Shown: in pieces, positions 13,090 to 19,691 of the stretch | Layout of the letters: each line of letters opens with the position of its first letter | Position numbering within the stretch: the first letter of the stretch is position 1 | The notes under the pieces: model-generated | Seen by the model: the letters and a program-made list of their open reading frames with translations, nothing else | Told to the model about the DNA's origin: nothing | Database searches by the model: none | Assembly: GCA_035651595.1 (NCBI GenBank) | Contig: DASRFJ010000252.1 | Span: forward strand, 1 to 19,691 | Reading direction: 5' to 3' | Length of the DNA: 19,691 nucleotides | Source of the DNA: JAFARZ01 sp035651595 | GTDB taxonomy: Bacteria > Actinomycetota > Actinomycetes > Streptosporangiales > Streptosporangiaceae | Program-made: the position numbers and the translations under genes

Positions 13090-14337
13090 ATGACCAAGCA
13101 GAACCCGCATTCTGGCACGATCAGGGCCGCGCTGCGCTATCCGGCGTTTCGCTGGCTGCTGGCCGGGCTGGCCGTGTCGCAGATCGGCGACTGGCTCTAC
13201 AACCTGGCGCTGGTGACCGTGGTGTACCAGCGAACCCATTCGACGATGTGGGCGGGCGCCGCCGCCGCGGCCCGGGTGGTGCCGATGGTCGCCCTCGGTC
13301 CGCTCGGTGGCGTACTGGCCGATCGCTTCGATCGCCGGCAGGTCATGGTGGCGTGCGATGCCGCCCGGCTCGTGCTCATGCTGGCGCTCGCGTTCGTCGC
13401 CGGCACACACCTGCCGGTGGCGATCATTCCGCTGATCGCCGCGGCGGCAACGGTCGCGGGCAGCCCGTACCTGCCGTGCGCCTCCGCCGTCACACCCGCG
13501 CTCGTACCCGACGCCGACCTGCCGGGAGCGAACGCGGCGCGGTCCGCCCTCACGGGCCTCGGCATCATCGCCGGCCCGGCCTTGGGCGGCGTCCTGCTGC
13601 TGTTCGGCTCGCCCGCGCTGGCGTTCGCGGCCAATGCCGTCACGTTCGGCCTGTCCGCGCTCGCGGTGCTGGCCATCCCGGCTGGCAAGGCGTTCCGCCC
13701 CGGGCAGCGGCGGGAGCGGCCGAGCGGGCTGCTCAACGACGTGGCCGACGGCGCGGCGGCGCTGCGAGCGCGCCCGGAGGCACTGGGCCTGGTCGGTGCC
13801 GACATCATGTGCAGCCTGGTCTATGGCATGCAGACGGTGCTGCTCATCGACGTGGCCGGCCGGGCCGGCCTCGGCCTGCACGGGTACGGCTACCTGTTCG
13901 CCGGCCTCGGCGCCGGCGCGCTGGCGGGTACCGCGCTGGCCAGCCGGGCGCTGCGCTGCCCGCATCCGCGCGCGGTGCTGTGTGCCGGGCTGGCCGCGGT
14001 CGGCCTGCCGATGCCGCTGCTCGCCGTCGTGCACTGGGGCCCCGCGGCGATCGCGCTGACCGCGGTGACCGGCGTCGGCGCCATCCTGGTCGAGATCCTC
14101 ACCGAGACCAGCCTCCAGCGCACCTTGCCGGCGGATGCGTTCGGCCGCGCCTACGGGCTCGCGCTGCCCGCCTCGCTGGCCGGCATCGTCGTCGGTTCAC
14201 TGCTGGCCCCGCTGCTGATCAGCGTGCTCGGCGCGACCGGGGCGCTGATCGCCTGCGGTGGCGGCGCGATCGGGTACGGACTGCTGCTCACCGCCCCGCG
14301 CCGCCGGCCGGGCGTACTCCTGGCGCGGGCTGGCTGA
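13090..14337 (+). CDS. MFS exporter, EntS/MFS_3-like
   Basis: This 415-aa inner-membrane protein has about 12 hydrophobic segments. It starts with the common exporter pattern FRWLLAGLAVSQIGDWLYNL and has the loop 2-3 signature GGVLADRFDRR (73-83). It belongs to the major facilitator family branch that includes EntS and macrolide exporters, and probably drives drug or metabolite efflux with the proton gradient. ATG at 13090 follows AAGGGGA by 9 nt. The TetR regulator gene directly downstream may control it. Nothing in the sequence shows the substrate. An ORF in another frame starting at 13005 is a GC-driven shadow. Confidence 0.9.
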   Translation: MTKQNPHSGTIRAALRYPAFRWLLAGLAVSQIGDWLYNLALVTVVYQRTHSTMWAGAAAAARVVPMVALGPLGGVLADRFDRRQVMVACDAARLVLMLALAFVAGTHLPVAIIPLIAAAATVAGSPYLPCASAVTPALVPDADLPGANAARSALTGLGIIAGPALGGVLLLFGSPALAFAANAVTFGLSALAVLAIPAGKAFRPGQRRERPSGLLNDVADGAAALRARPEALGLVGADIMCSLVYGMQTVLLIDVAGRAGLGLHGYGYLFAGLGAGALAGTALASRALRCPHPRAVLCAGLAAVGLPMPLLAVVHWGPAAIALTAVTGVGAILVEILTETSLQRTLPADAFGRAYGLALPASLAGIVVGSLLAPLLISVLGATGALIACGGGAIGYGLLLTAPRRRPGVLLARAG

Positions 14338-14384
14338 GTGGCCCTTGCGTCGAGGCCGACGCGGTACCCGCGCCGCCAGACAGT

Positions 14385-14397
14385 TATCGTTGTTAAC
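14385..14397 (+). promoter_or_regulatory. Leaderless promoter box of the QsdR-like regulator
   Basis: TATCGT (14385-14390) is followed by 7 nt and GTG at 14398, the TANNNT spacing of leaderless actinobacterial genes. The surrounding GTTATCGTTGTTAAC is an imperfect dyad and could be an autoregulatory site. No convincing -35 box was found. Confidence 0.5.
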
Positions 14398-15024
14398 GTG
14401 CTAGCGCGCCCGCCCCGCTTGCGCGAGGCTCGCATCGTGGAAGCCGCCGCGCGGTGGATCCGTGAGGGCAAGCGACTGGACATGCAAGGGCTGGCCGCAG
14501 AGCTCGGCGTGTCCCGGGTGACGCTGTTCCGGCGCGCCGGCAGCCGGGAGGAACTGCTCGGCAAGGCCCTGTGGCTGCTCACCGAGTGCACGCTGACGGC
14601 GGCCGCGGCGCGCTGGGAGGCGGAGCGGCTGCCGGGAGAGCTGCACACGCCGGGCACGGGCAGGCACATCAACGCGATCGTCTCGCAGGCTTCCGGACTG
14701 CGCCGGCTGCTCGACGACGAGCCCGCCCTCGCGATGCGGGTCCTCACCGATCCGCGCGGCCGGGTGCAGACCGGCATCGTGGCCTTCGTCGAGACGATGC
14801 TGCGCCGCGATATCGCCGAATTCGGGCTGGTCACGGTCATCGAGCCGGACGCGCTCGCGTACGCGCTCGTCCGGCTCGGCGAGTCGTTCATCTACGCCGA
14901 CGTGCTGGCGGCGCGCAGGCCGGACGTCGCCACCGCGAACCGGCTTCAGCAGGCCCTGCTCGAGGGCGTGCTGCTCGGGAGTGAAACCCCCGCGCCAGCG
15001 CCGCCCAGGAGCGGCGTTCGTTAG
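14398..15024 (+). CDS. TetR-family regulator, QsdR-like
   Basis: This 208-aa regulator has an N-terminal HTH (about 10-55) containing LDMQGLAAELGVSRVTLFRR, followed by GSREELLGKALWLLTE. This resembles the QsdR type of TetR regulator, known from rhodococcal quorum-quenching lactonase control. GTG at 14398 is preferred because TATCGT lies 7 nt upstream and the HTH then begins at the usual distance from the N-terminus. GTG at 14338, abutting the exporter stop, is the alternative and would add 20 residues. It may regulate the preceding exporter gene. No lactonase gene lies nearby, so the QsdR similarity does not imply quorum quenching. It is convergent with the next MFS gene, 3 bp between the stops. 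Confidence 0.88.
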   Translation: MLARPPRLREARIVEAAARWIREGKRLDMQGLAAELGVSRVTLFRRAGSREELLGKALWLLTECTLTAAAARWEAERLPGELHTPGTGRHINAIVSQASGLRRLLDDEPALAMRVLTDPRGRVQTGIVAFVETMLRRDIAEFGLVTVIEPDALAYALVRLGESFIYADVLAARRPDVATANRLQQALLEGVLLGSETPAPAPPRSGVR

Positions 15025-15027
15025 GTC

Positions 15028-16920
15028 TCAGCCGACCGGGGAGCTCAGCCTGGCGAGTTCGGCTTGAACCATGGCCTCGTGCTCGGCCTCGTCGCGCCGG
15101 GCATCGCGCGGCCGCCACCGGCCGCGCAGCAGCGGAATGCTGAGCAGGAAGAACACGATCCCGCCGAAGCACACCCAGTACCAGCGCTTCCACTGGCTCG
15201 GCGCGGCGGCCGCCGCGTTCTGGACCGCGACGCCGTGCGCCTTGAGGTAGGGGACGACGTTCGACGGCATGGCCGACAGCGCGGTCAGCTGCTTGCTATA
15301 CGGCGCGATCTGGTTGAGCTGCGGCGCGACCGCGATGACCGAGTTGATCGCCGCCTGGTTGGCGGAGATCGTCCCCAGCACGCCGAGGCCCTTGGCGCCT
15401 CCGCCGGCCGCCGCGATCGCCTCGTTGACCAGCTTCGGCGGGATCGACGCGGGATTCGAGTAGGTGGCGAGCTGGGTGAACAGCGCCGGGTGCTGCTGGA
15501 TGACGGCGAGTTCCGGTGCGAACTTCTGCGCGTACCCGATCTGTGTCTTGTCCTGGATCGCGATGGCCACGATCTGCGGATGGGACTGGGCGAACGCGAG
15601 ATCCGCGCCGTATCTCGACAGGTATGACTGCACCGTGGAACCGTAGTTCACCAGCGGGGTGACCGAGTTGATCACCACCGGGATGACCAGGAACGAGATG
15701 AACACGACGATCCGGATGATCCAGCCCCAGATGGCCAGGCCGGTGGCGGTGAGCGCCGGATTGCGGGCCTCGACGGTCTCGGTGAAGCTCGCCATCCACG
15801 GGGTGTAGGCGACGCCCAGGCCGAACGCCATGATCGCGAGCATGATCGCCAGCGTGTAGTAGCCGGGATGGTGGCCGGCCTGCTCGAGGTACACCACCAC
15901 CATGACCGCGCCGATGAGGCCGCCGATCACCATGAACGGCTTGCGGACCCGGAACCTGTCCGAGATCAGGCCGACCAAGATCACCCCGATGGCGTTGAAA
16001 CCCCAGTTCCAGTTGCCGAGCCCGTTCGCGTCCTTGACCGAGAAGCCGAACACCGTCGTCAGGTAGATCAGGCTGAACGCGACGGCCGTGTAGTAAATCA
16101 GCAGCATCAACGCCACCGCGACCGCCGAGACGATCACGTCGACTTTCATCAGCTGCCGGAACGGGTGCCGCTGCGCCGCCGCGATGTCCTCCTCGCTCAG
16201 GCCCTTCGCTCTCGCCTCGACCAGGGCGCGGTCCCGCATCGTCACCATGAGCTGGTCGCGCAGCGCGGGGGACAGCTCGCGCAGCCCGAGGAACGCGATG
16301 ATCCACACGACCATGCCGACGATGCCGCAGATGTAGTACTCGTGCGTCCAGAAGTGGTTGTCGGACACCACGTTGGGGATGGTCGCCGACCCGATGACGG
16401 CGACGATCAGGCTGCCGACCACTGGCCCGCTGGTCCAGAAGCCCATCGCGGTAGCGCGGCCGACCTGCGGAGAGAAGTCGCGGATCAGCGCCGGCGTGGC
16501 CACCAGGCAGATCCCCTCGACCAGCCCCACCACGAACGTCTCGATGCCGAACGACCACCTGTTCGTCGCGTTAGGCAGGACGAACAGCGTGAAGAACCCG
16601 GTAAGGAACAGCCCGGCGACGACCAGCGTCGCCCGCCCCCAGCGGTCGGCCAGCCCGGCGAACAGCGACCCGAACGCCCCGATCAGGTTGCCGAAGGCGA
16701 GGAGCACCACGTAGAAGGTGAAGCTCATGTTCAGGGCCGCCAGCTGAAGCGTGGATACCGAGCCCCCGACATACAGCTCGTAATAGAGAGTAATCGTGGC
16801 GAGCACCGTGATCGACAGGTAAGTGATCCTGGCTGCGGTGCCCGGATAGGCATCGAGCTGGCGGTACGACTGCCTGCCCGGCCGGCTGAGAATTCCTGGA
16901 TGAGCTGCTGCTCCTGACAA
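15028..16920 (-). CDS. MFS transporter with large extracytoplasmic insertion
   Basis: This 630-aa membrane protein is far longer than a typical MFS carrier (about 400-450). It has about 12 hydrophobic segments and a motif A-like GLADRWGRA (89-97) resembling metabolite-H+ symporters. Between segments 11 and 12, residues about 421-577 form a soluble insertion rich in Ala, Gln and Pro. By topology (odd segment, inside to outside) it faces outward. The final segment is about 579-598, followed by a charged tail. TTG at 16920 is the only plausible start, with GAGGGG upstream. It is next to the FAD oxidoreductase gene on the same strand but separated by 376 bp with its own promoter-like region. The substrate is not evident. 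Confidence 0.88.
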   Translation of the reverse strand: MSGAAAHPGILSRPGRQSYRQLDAYPGTAARITYLSITVLATITLYYELYVGGSVSTLQLAALNMSFTFYVVLLAFGNLIGAFGSLFAGLADRWGRATLVVAGLFLTGFFTLFVLPNATNRWSFGIETFVVGLVEGICLVATPALIRDFSPQVGRATAMGFWTSGPVVGSLIVAVIGSATIPNVVSDNHFWTHEYYICGIVGMVVWIIAFLGLRELSPALRDQLMVTMRDRALVEARAKGLSEEDIAAAQRHPFRQLMKVDVIVSAVAVALMLLIYYTAVAFSLIYLTTVFGFSVKDANGLGNWNWGFNAIGVILVGLISDRFRVRKPFMVIGGLIGAVMVVVYLEQAGHHPGYYTLAIMLAIMAFGLGVAYTPWMASFTETVEARNPALTATGLAIWGWIIRIVVFISFLVIPVVINSVTPLVNYGSTVQSYLSRYGADLAFAQSHPQIVAIAIQDKTQIGYAQKFAPELAVIQQHPALFTQLATYSNPASIPPKLVNEAIAAAGGGAKGLGVLGTISANQAAINSVIAVAPQLNQIAPYSKQLTALSAMPSNVVPYLKAHGVAVQNAAAAAPSQWKRWYWVCFGGIVFFLLSIPLLRGRWRPRDARRDEAEHEAMVQAELARLSSPVG

Positions 16921-16974
16921 ACTTGGTCACCCCTCACTCTGTGTGGCGTCCAAGATCATTGCGTGGTGCATAAG

Positions 16975-17013
16975 AACGTAACTCTCCGGTAGGTAACAGA
17001 TCAACGATCTGTT
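16975..17013 (-). promoter_or_regulatory. Inferred promoter and dyad operator of the large MFS gene
   Basis: AACAGATCAACGATCTGTT (16995-17013) is a perfect dyad with 8-bp arms and a 3-bp centre. On the minus strand TTGATC (17004-16999), inside the dyad, and TACGTT (16980-16975) form a -35/-10 pair with an 18-bp spacer, about 55 bp before the TTG start. The regulator is unknown. The dyad is exact; the promoter is inferred. Confidence 0.5.
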
Positions 17014-17124
17014 TCAGCACTGTGAACGACGCCGCGTCAACGCGGCTCACGAGGCGGCCGATGGCCGATGCCGCCTTACGCGCCAGGCTGTGCCGGAACA
17101 CGAGCGCCGGACCCGTCCGGAAGG

Positions 17125-17171
17125 ATTGCGGACACTTACCCCCCCAAAGTGGGTGGGTAAGTGTCCGCAAT
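17125..17171. repeat. Long inverted repeat (17-bp perfect arms)
   Basis: ATTGCGGACACTTACCC at 17125-17141 is the exact complement of 17155-17171, extended inward by one mismatch and three more pairs to an AAAGT loop. It lies 125 bp after the FAD oxidoreductase stop and upstream of the MFS promoter, so it could be a terminator, but it has no T run. The near-copy of one arm at 6852-6868 argues instead for two abutting insertion-sequence ends. The rest of the 16921-17296 gap holds only the MFS promoter region and a G-rich stretch. Confidence 0.8.
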
Positions 17172-17296
17172 AATCCCCGGCCGCTCGTGGCGCGCCAGGA
17201 ATATGGGTATATATCCGGTTTGGGGCGGAGCGGAGGGCTGGAGCGGGGGCGGTTGGCCGGGCCGGGGGCGGCTGGCGGAGACCGGGGTGGGGCGGG

Positions 17297-18682
17297 TCAG
17301 TGGGGGATGCCGGAGATCAGGTCGCCGATGCGGGCCAGGGCCGAGGTGCGGGACGAGCCCGACCGGGTCTCCAGCCGGTCCGCCGCCCGGTACAGCGTGT
17401 ACAGGCCACGGACGCCGGTCCAGCGCAGCGGCTCGGGCTCCCAGGTCTGCCAGCGGTGCCCGACCCAGGGCAGCGTGACCAGTTCGGTCTGCTCGCCGCG
17501 CACCAGGTCGGCGAGCGTGCGCCCGGCCAGGTTCGCCGCGGCGACGCCGTGTCCGGTGTAGCCGCCGGCCCAGCCGAGCCCGGTGGCCGGCTCCAGCGTC
17601 ACCGACGCGCACCAGTCGCGCGGCACGCCGAGCACACCGCACCACGCGTGCGCGATGCCGGCCGACGCGGCGGCCGGGAACATCCGGCGCAGGATCGCGG
17701 CGAGCGACGCAGCCGCGCGGGGCTGGGTCGCGCCGTCCATGTCGACCGCCGAACCATACCGGTACGGCACGCCCCGGCCGCCGAGCGCGATCCGCCCGTC
17801 CGCCGTGCGCTGCGCATACATGTAAGCGTGCGCCTCGTCGCCGAGCGTCTCGAACCCGTCCCAGCCGATCTGCTCCCAGGCGGCCTCGCTGAGCGGCTCG
17901 GTCACGATCATCGAGCTGTTCATCGGCAGCAGCCGCCGGTGCTGACCGGGCAGTTGCGCGGTGAAGCCCTCGGTGCACCGCAGCACGTGCTTCGCGCGCA
18001 CCGTGCCGAACGCGGTGTGCGCCGCCCCCGGCTCGATCGACGTGACCCGGGTGCCCTCGTACAGCGCCACGCCTGCCGCGGTGACGGTCGCGGCCAGCCC
18101 CGACACCAGCGCGGCCGGCTGGATCCGCGCGCAGTGCGGGGTATACAGCGCGCCGGCTGCCCCGGCTATCCGCAGTCGCTGGCTGAGCTCGTCAGCATCA
18201 ATGTGCAGAACTACGTCGGTGTCGTCTCCCCATGCCCTGTCTCGCTCGAGTTGTGTCCGCAGCCGGGCATCTTGTGCCGGCGACGTGGCGACGGTCAGTT
18301 CGCCGCCCTTCACGTACTGGGCGTCGATCCGCTCGACCGCGCAGACCCGGCCCACCTCGTCCACCGTGTCGCGGAGCGCCCGTTCGAGGGCGCGGACGCC
18401 GTCGGTTCCGCGCGGGCCCTTGGCGTACCTGGTCCGGGAGCCGGTCAGCGCGGCGGTCACCCAGCCGCCGTTGCGCCCCGAGGCACCGAAGCCAGCGAAC
18501 GAGGCCTCCAGCACCACGATCCGCAGACCGGGATCGGCACGGATCAGGTAGTAGGCGGTCCACAACCCGGTGTAGCCGGCGCCCACGATGCACACGTCGG
18601 CCTCGGTGTCGCCGGGCAGCGCGGGCCGTCTGGGCGGAATGCCCAGTTTCTGCCACCAGTACGAGACGTCGCCGTTGTGCAT
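17297..18682 (-). CDS. FAD-dependent amine/amino-acid oxidase (DAO family)
   Basis: This 461-aa flavoprotein has an N-terminal dinucleotide-binding fold: ADVCIVGAGYTGLWTAYYL with GAGYTG at 34-39, the ribose-binding Glu59, and FGASGRNGGW after it. Near the C-terminus GGYTGHGVAAANLAG (373-387) closes the flavin site. This layout is that of DAO-family oxidases and dehydrogenases such as gamma-glutamylputrescine oxidase, which oxidise secondary or primary amines. The substrate cannot be read from the sequence. ATG at 18682 follows AAAGG by about 8 nt; an in-frame extension to 18742 has no supporting similarity. It is divergent from the phosphatase gene, with 80 bp between starts. Confidence 0.9.
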   Translation of the reverse strand: MHNGDVSYWWQKLGIPPRRPALPGDTEADVCIVGAGYTGLWTAYYLIRADPGLRIVVLEASFAGFGASGRNGGWVTAALTGSRTRYAKGPRGTDGVRALERALRDTVDEVGRVCAVERIDAQYVKGGELTVATSPAQDARLRTQLERDRAWGDDTDVVLHIDADELSQRLRIAGAAGALYTPHCARIQPAALVSGLAATVTAAGVALYEGTRVTSIEPGAAHTAFGTVRAKHVLRCTEGFTAQLPGQHRRLLPMNSSMIVTEPLSEAAWEQIGWDGFETLGDEAHAYMYAQRTADGRIALGGRGVPYRYGSAVDMDGATQPRAAASLAAILRRMFPAAASAGIAHAWCGVLGVPRDWCASVTLEPATGLGWAGGYTGHGVAAANLAGRTLADLVRGEQTELVTLPWVGHRWQTWEPEPLRWTGVRGLYTLYRAADRLETRSGSSRTSALARIGDLISGIPH

Positions 18683-18749
18683 GAGGCACCTTTCCCGGAG
18701 GAGCAACCACAGAACGTTCTGAAGAGGGTATTTATCCTTCATCGCAGGG

Positions 18750-18762
18750 TAGCGTCGTGGGT
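18750..18762 (+). promoter_or_regulatory. Leaderless promoter box of the Ppx/GppA gene
   Basis: TAGCGT (18750-18755) is followed by 7 nt and ATG at 18763. No ribosome-binding site is present in the short gap, so this gene is probably transcribed without a leader. Confidence 0.55.
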
Positions 18763-19691
18763 ATGCGGCTTGGGGTGCTGGACGTCGGGTCGAACACGGT
18801 GCACTTGCTCGTCGTGGACGCCTACCCGGGCGCCCGGCCGATGCCAGCGTTCTCGCATAAGGCGGAGCTGCGGCTCGCGGACAACATCGAGGACGGCGTC
18901 CGGCTTTCCGAGGCCGGCGAGGCGAGCCTGCGCGGGGTGGTCGAGGAAGCGTTGCGGATCGCCGAGGACAAGGGCGTGACCGACGTGCTCGCGTTCGCCA
19001 CGTCGGCGGTGCGGGAGGCGGAGAACGGCGAGCAGGTACTGGCCAGGATCAGGGACAGGACCGGTGCCAGTATCACAGTGCTGACCGGGGAGGAAGAAGC
19101 CCGGCTGACGTTCCTGGCCGCACGGCGCTGGTTCGGCTGGTCGTCGGGGCGGCTGCTGGTGATCGACATCGGCGGCGGCTCGCTCGAGGTGGCCAGCGGG
19201 ATGGACGAGGAGCCGGACGCGCTGGTCTCGCTGCCGCTCGGCGCGGGCCGGCTGACCAGGGACTGGATCACCGCGGACCCGCCGGATCCGGACGAGGTGC
19301 GCAAGCTGCGGCGGCACGTCCGAGCGGAGATCGCCAACGACATCGGCTCGATGCTGCGGCACGGCCACGCCGATCACGTGGTGGGCACGTCGAAGACGTT
19401 CCGCCAGCTGGCCAGGATCGCCGGCGCCGCGCCGTCGAGCGAGGGACCCTATGCCAAGCGGGTGCTTCGGCACGAGGACATCGCGGACCTGGCGCGGCGC
19501 CTGCCGGAGCTGAGTCAGGCCGAACGGGCCAAGCTCCCCGGGGTCTCGGCCGGCCGGGCGCCGCAGCTCGCGGCCGGTGCGATCGTCGCCGACGCGATCG
19601 TGGACCTGCTCGGCGTAGAGCAGCTCGAGCTGTGCCCGTGGGCGCTGCGCGAGGGCATCATCCTGCGCCGGCTCGACATGATGGCCTACGG
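18763..19691 (+). CDS. ppx: Ppx/GppA-family phosphatase (exopolyphosphatase), partial
   Basis: The frame is open from ATG at 18763 to the window edge and yields 309 residues. It is an actin-like ATPase-fold phosphatase that removes phosphate from polyphosphate and/or converts pppGpp to ppGpp. Visible motifs are LDVGSNTVHLLV (6-17), the ATSAVREAEN segment (79-88), GEEEAR (109-114) and DIGGGSLEV (135-143), the phosphate-binding loops of the family, with GVSAGRAPQLAAGA further on. The size and the lack of a long C-terminal extension so far resemble the short actinobacterial Ppx1 type (about 320-345 aa), so only a few dozen residues are probably missing. The choice between polyphosphatase and pppGpp hydrolase cannot be made from motifs. 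Confidence 0.93.
   Translation, partial: MRLGVLDVGSNTVHLLVVDAYPGARPMPAFSHKAELRLADNIEDGVRLSEAGEASLRGVVEEALRIAEDKGVTDVLAFATSAVREAENGEQVLARIRDRTGASITVLTGEEEARLTFLAARRWFGWSSGRLLVIDIGGGSLEVASGMDEEPDALVSLPLGAGRLTRDWITADPPDPDEVRKLRRHVRAEIANDIGSMLRHGHADHVVGTSKTFRQLARIAGAAPSSEGPYAKRVLRHEDIADLARRLPELSQAERAKLPGVSAGRAPQLAAGAIVADAIVDLLGVEQLELCPWALREGIILRRLDMMAY

Noticed and set aside
16934..17170. 78-aa leftward ORF before the large MFS gene
   Set aside because: It begins inside the inverted repeat, spans the dyad and putative promoter, and matches no family. A decayed transposase fragment is possible but not supported.
17231..17270. G-run cluster that might form a G-quadruplex
   Set aside because: Loops between the runs are long (up to about 9 nt), and such G-runs are common by chance in DNA this GC-rich.
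17300..18979. 559-aa rightward ORF
   Set aside because: It is antisense to the FAD oxidoreductase and out of frame with the Ppx/GppA gene, with low-complexity composition and no domain.

Overview
The window reads as a high-GC actinobacterial chromosome. Evidence: GC-rich codon third positions that create long antisense shadow ORFs, frequent GTG/TTG starts, TANNNT boxes placed 6-7 nt before start codons (leaderless genes), a LAL-type LuxR regulator, a QsdR-like TetR regulator and a short Ppx1-type phosphatase. A genus cannot be named from sequence alone.

Left edge (1-532): the C-terminal end of an IS5-type transposase, then about 400 bp without a gene. This stretch holds short tandem repeats, a 128-bp dispersed structured repeat (second copy at 6684-6812) and a strong GC hairpin that probably terminates the first gene.

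Catabolic block (533-6621): this is the most distinctive part. Two divergent operons share the 2628-2902 promoter region. Leftward: an NADPH-dependent FMN reductase and an aldehyde dehydrogenase. Rightward: a tandem-ABM-domain protein, a [3Fe-4S] ferredoxin, a second tandem-ABM protein and a second FMN reductase about 83% identical to the first. These four genes are tightly packed, with two start/stop overlaps. A convergent HSL-family esterase follows, then a divergent MarR regulator. Three copies of an 18-bp palindrome lie between esterase and regulator. I infer an inducible oxidative pathway (oxygenase chemistry, flavin/ferredoxin redox supply, aldehyde oxidation, ester hydrolysis). The substrate is unknown and no cytochrome P450 or classical oxygenase is visible. 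The two copies of the dispersed repeat bracket exactly this block.

Middle (6622-9895): a small protein with an HTH and two ClpX-type C4 zinc fingers; a TetR regulator with two identical 15-bp operators; and the divergent pair it probably controls, an alpha/beta-hydrolase-fold protein with an altered nucleophile elbow and a beta-carbonic anhydrase.

Right (9924-19691): a 1005-aa ATPase/LuxR regulator, an MFS exporter followed by a QsdR-like TetR regulator, a convergent 630-aa MFS transporter with an unusual ~155-residue extracytoplasmic insertion, a 376-bp spacer with a dyad and a 17-bp-arm hairpin, a DAO-family FAD oxidoreductase, and the start of a Ppx/GppA phosphatase that runs off the window.
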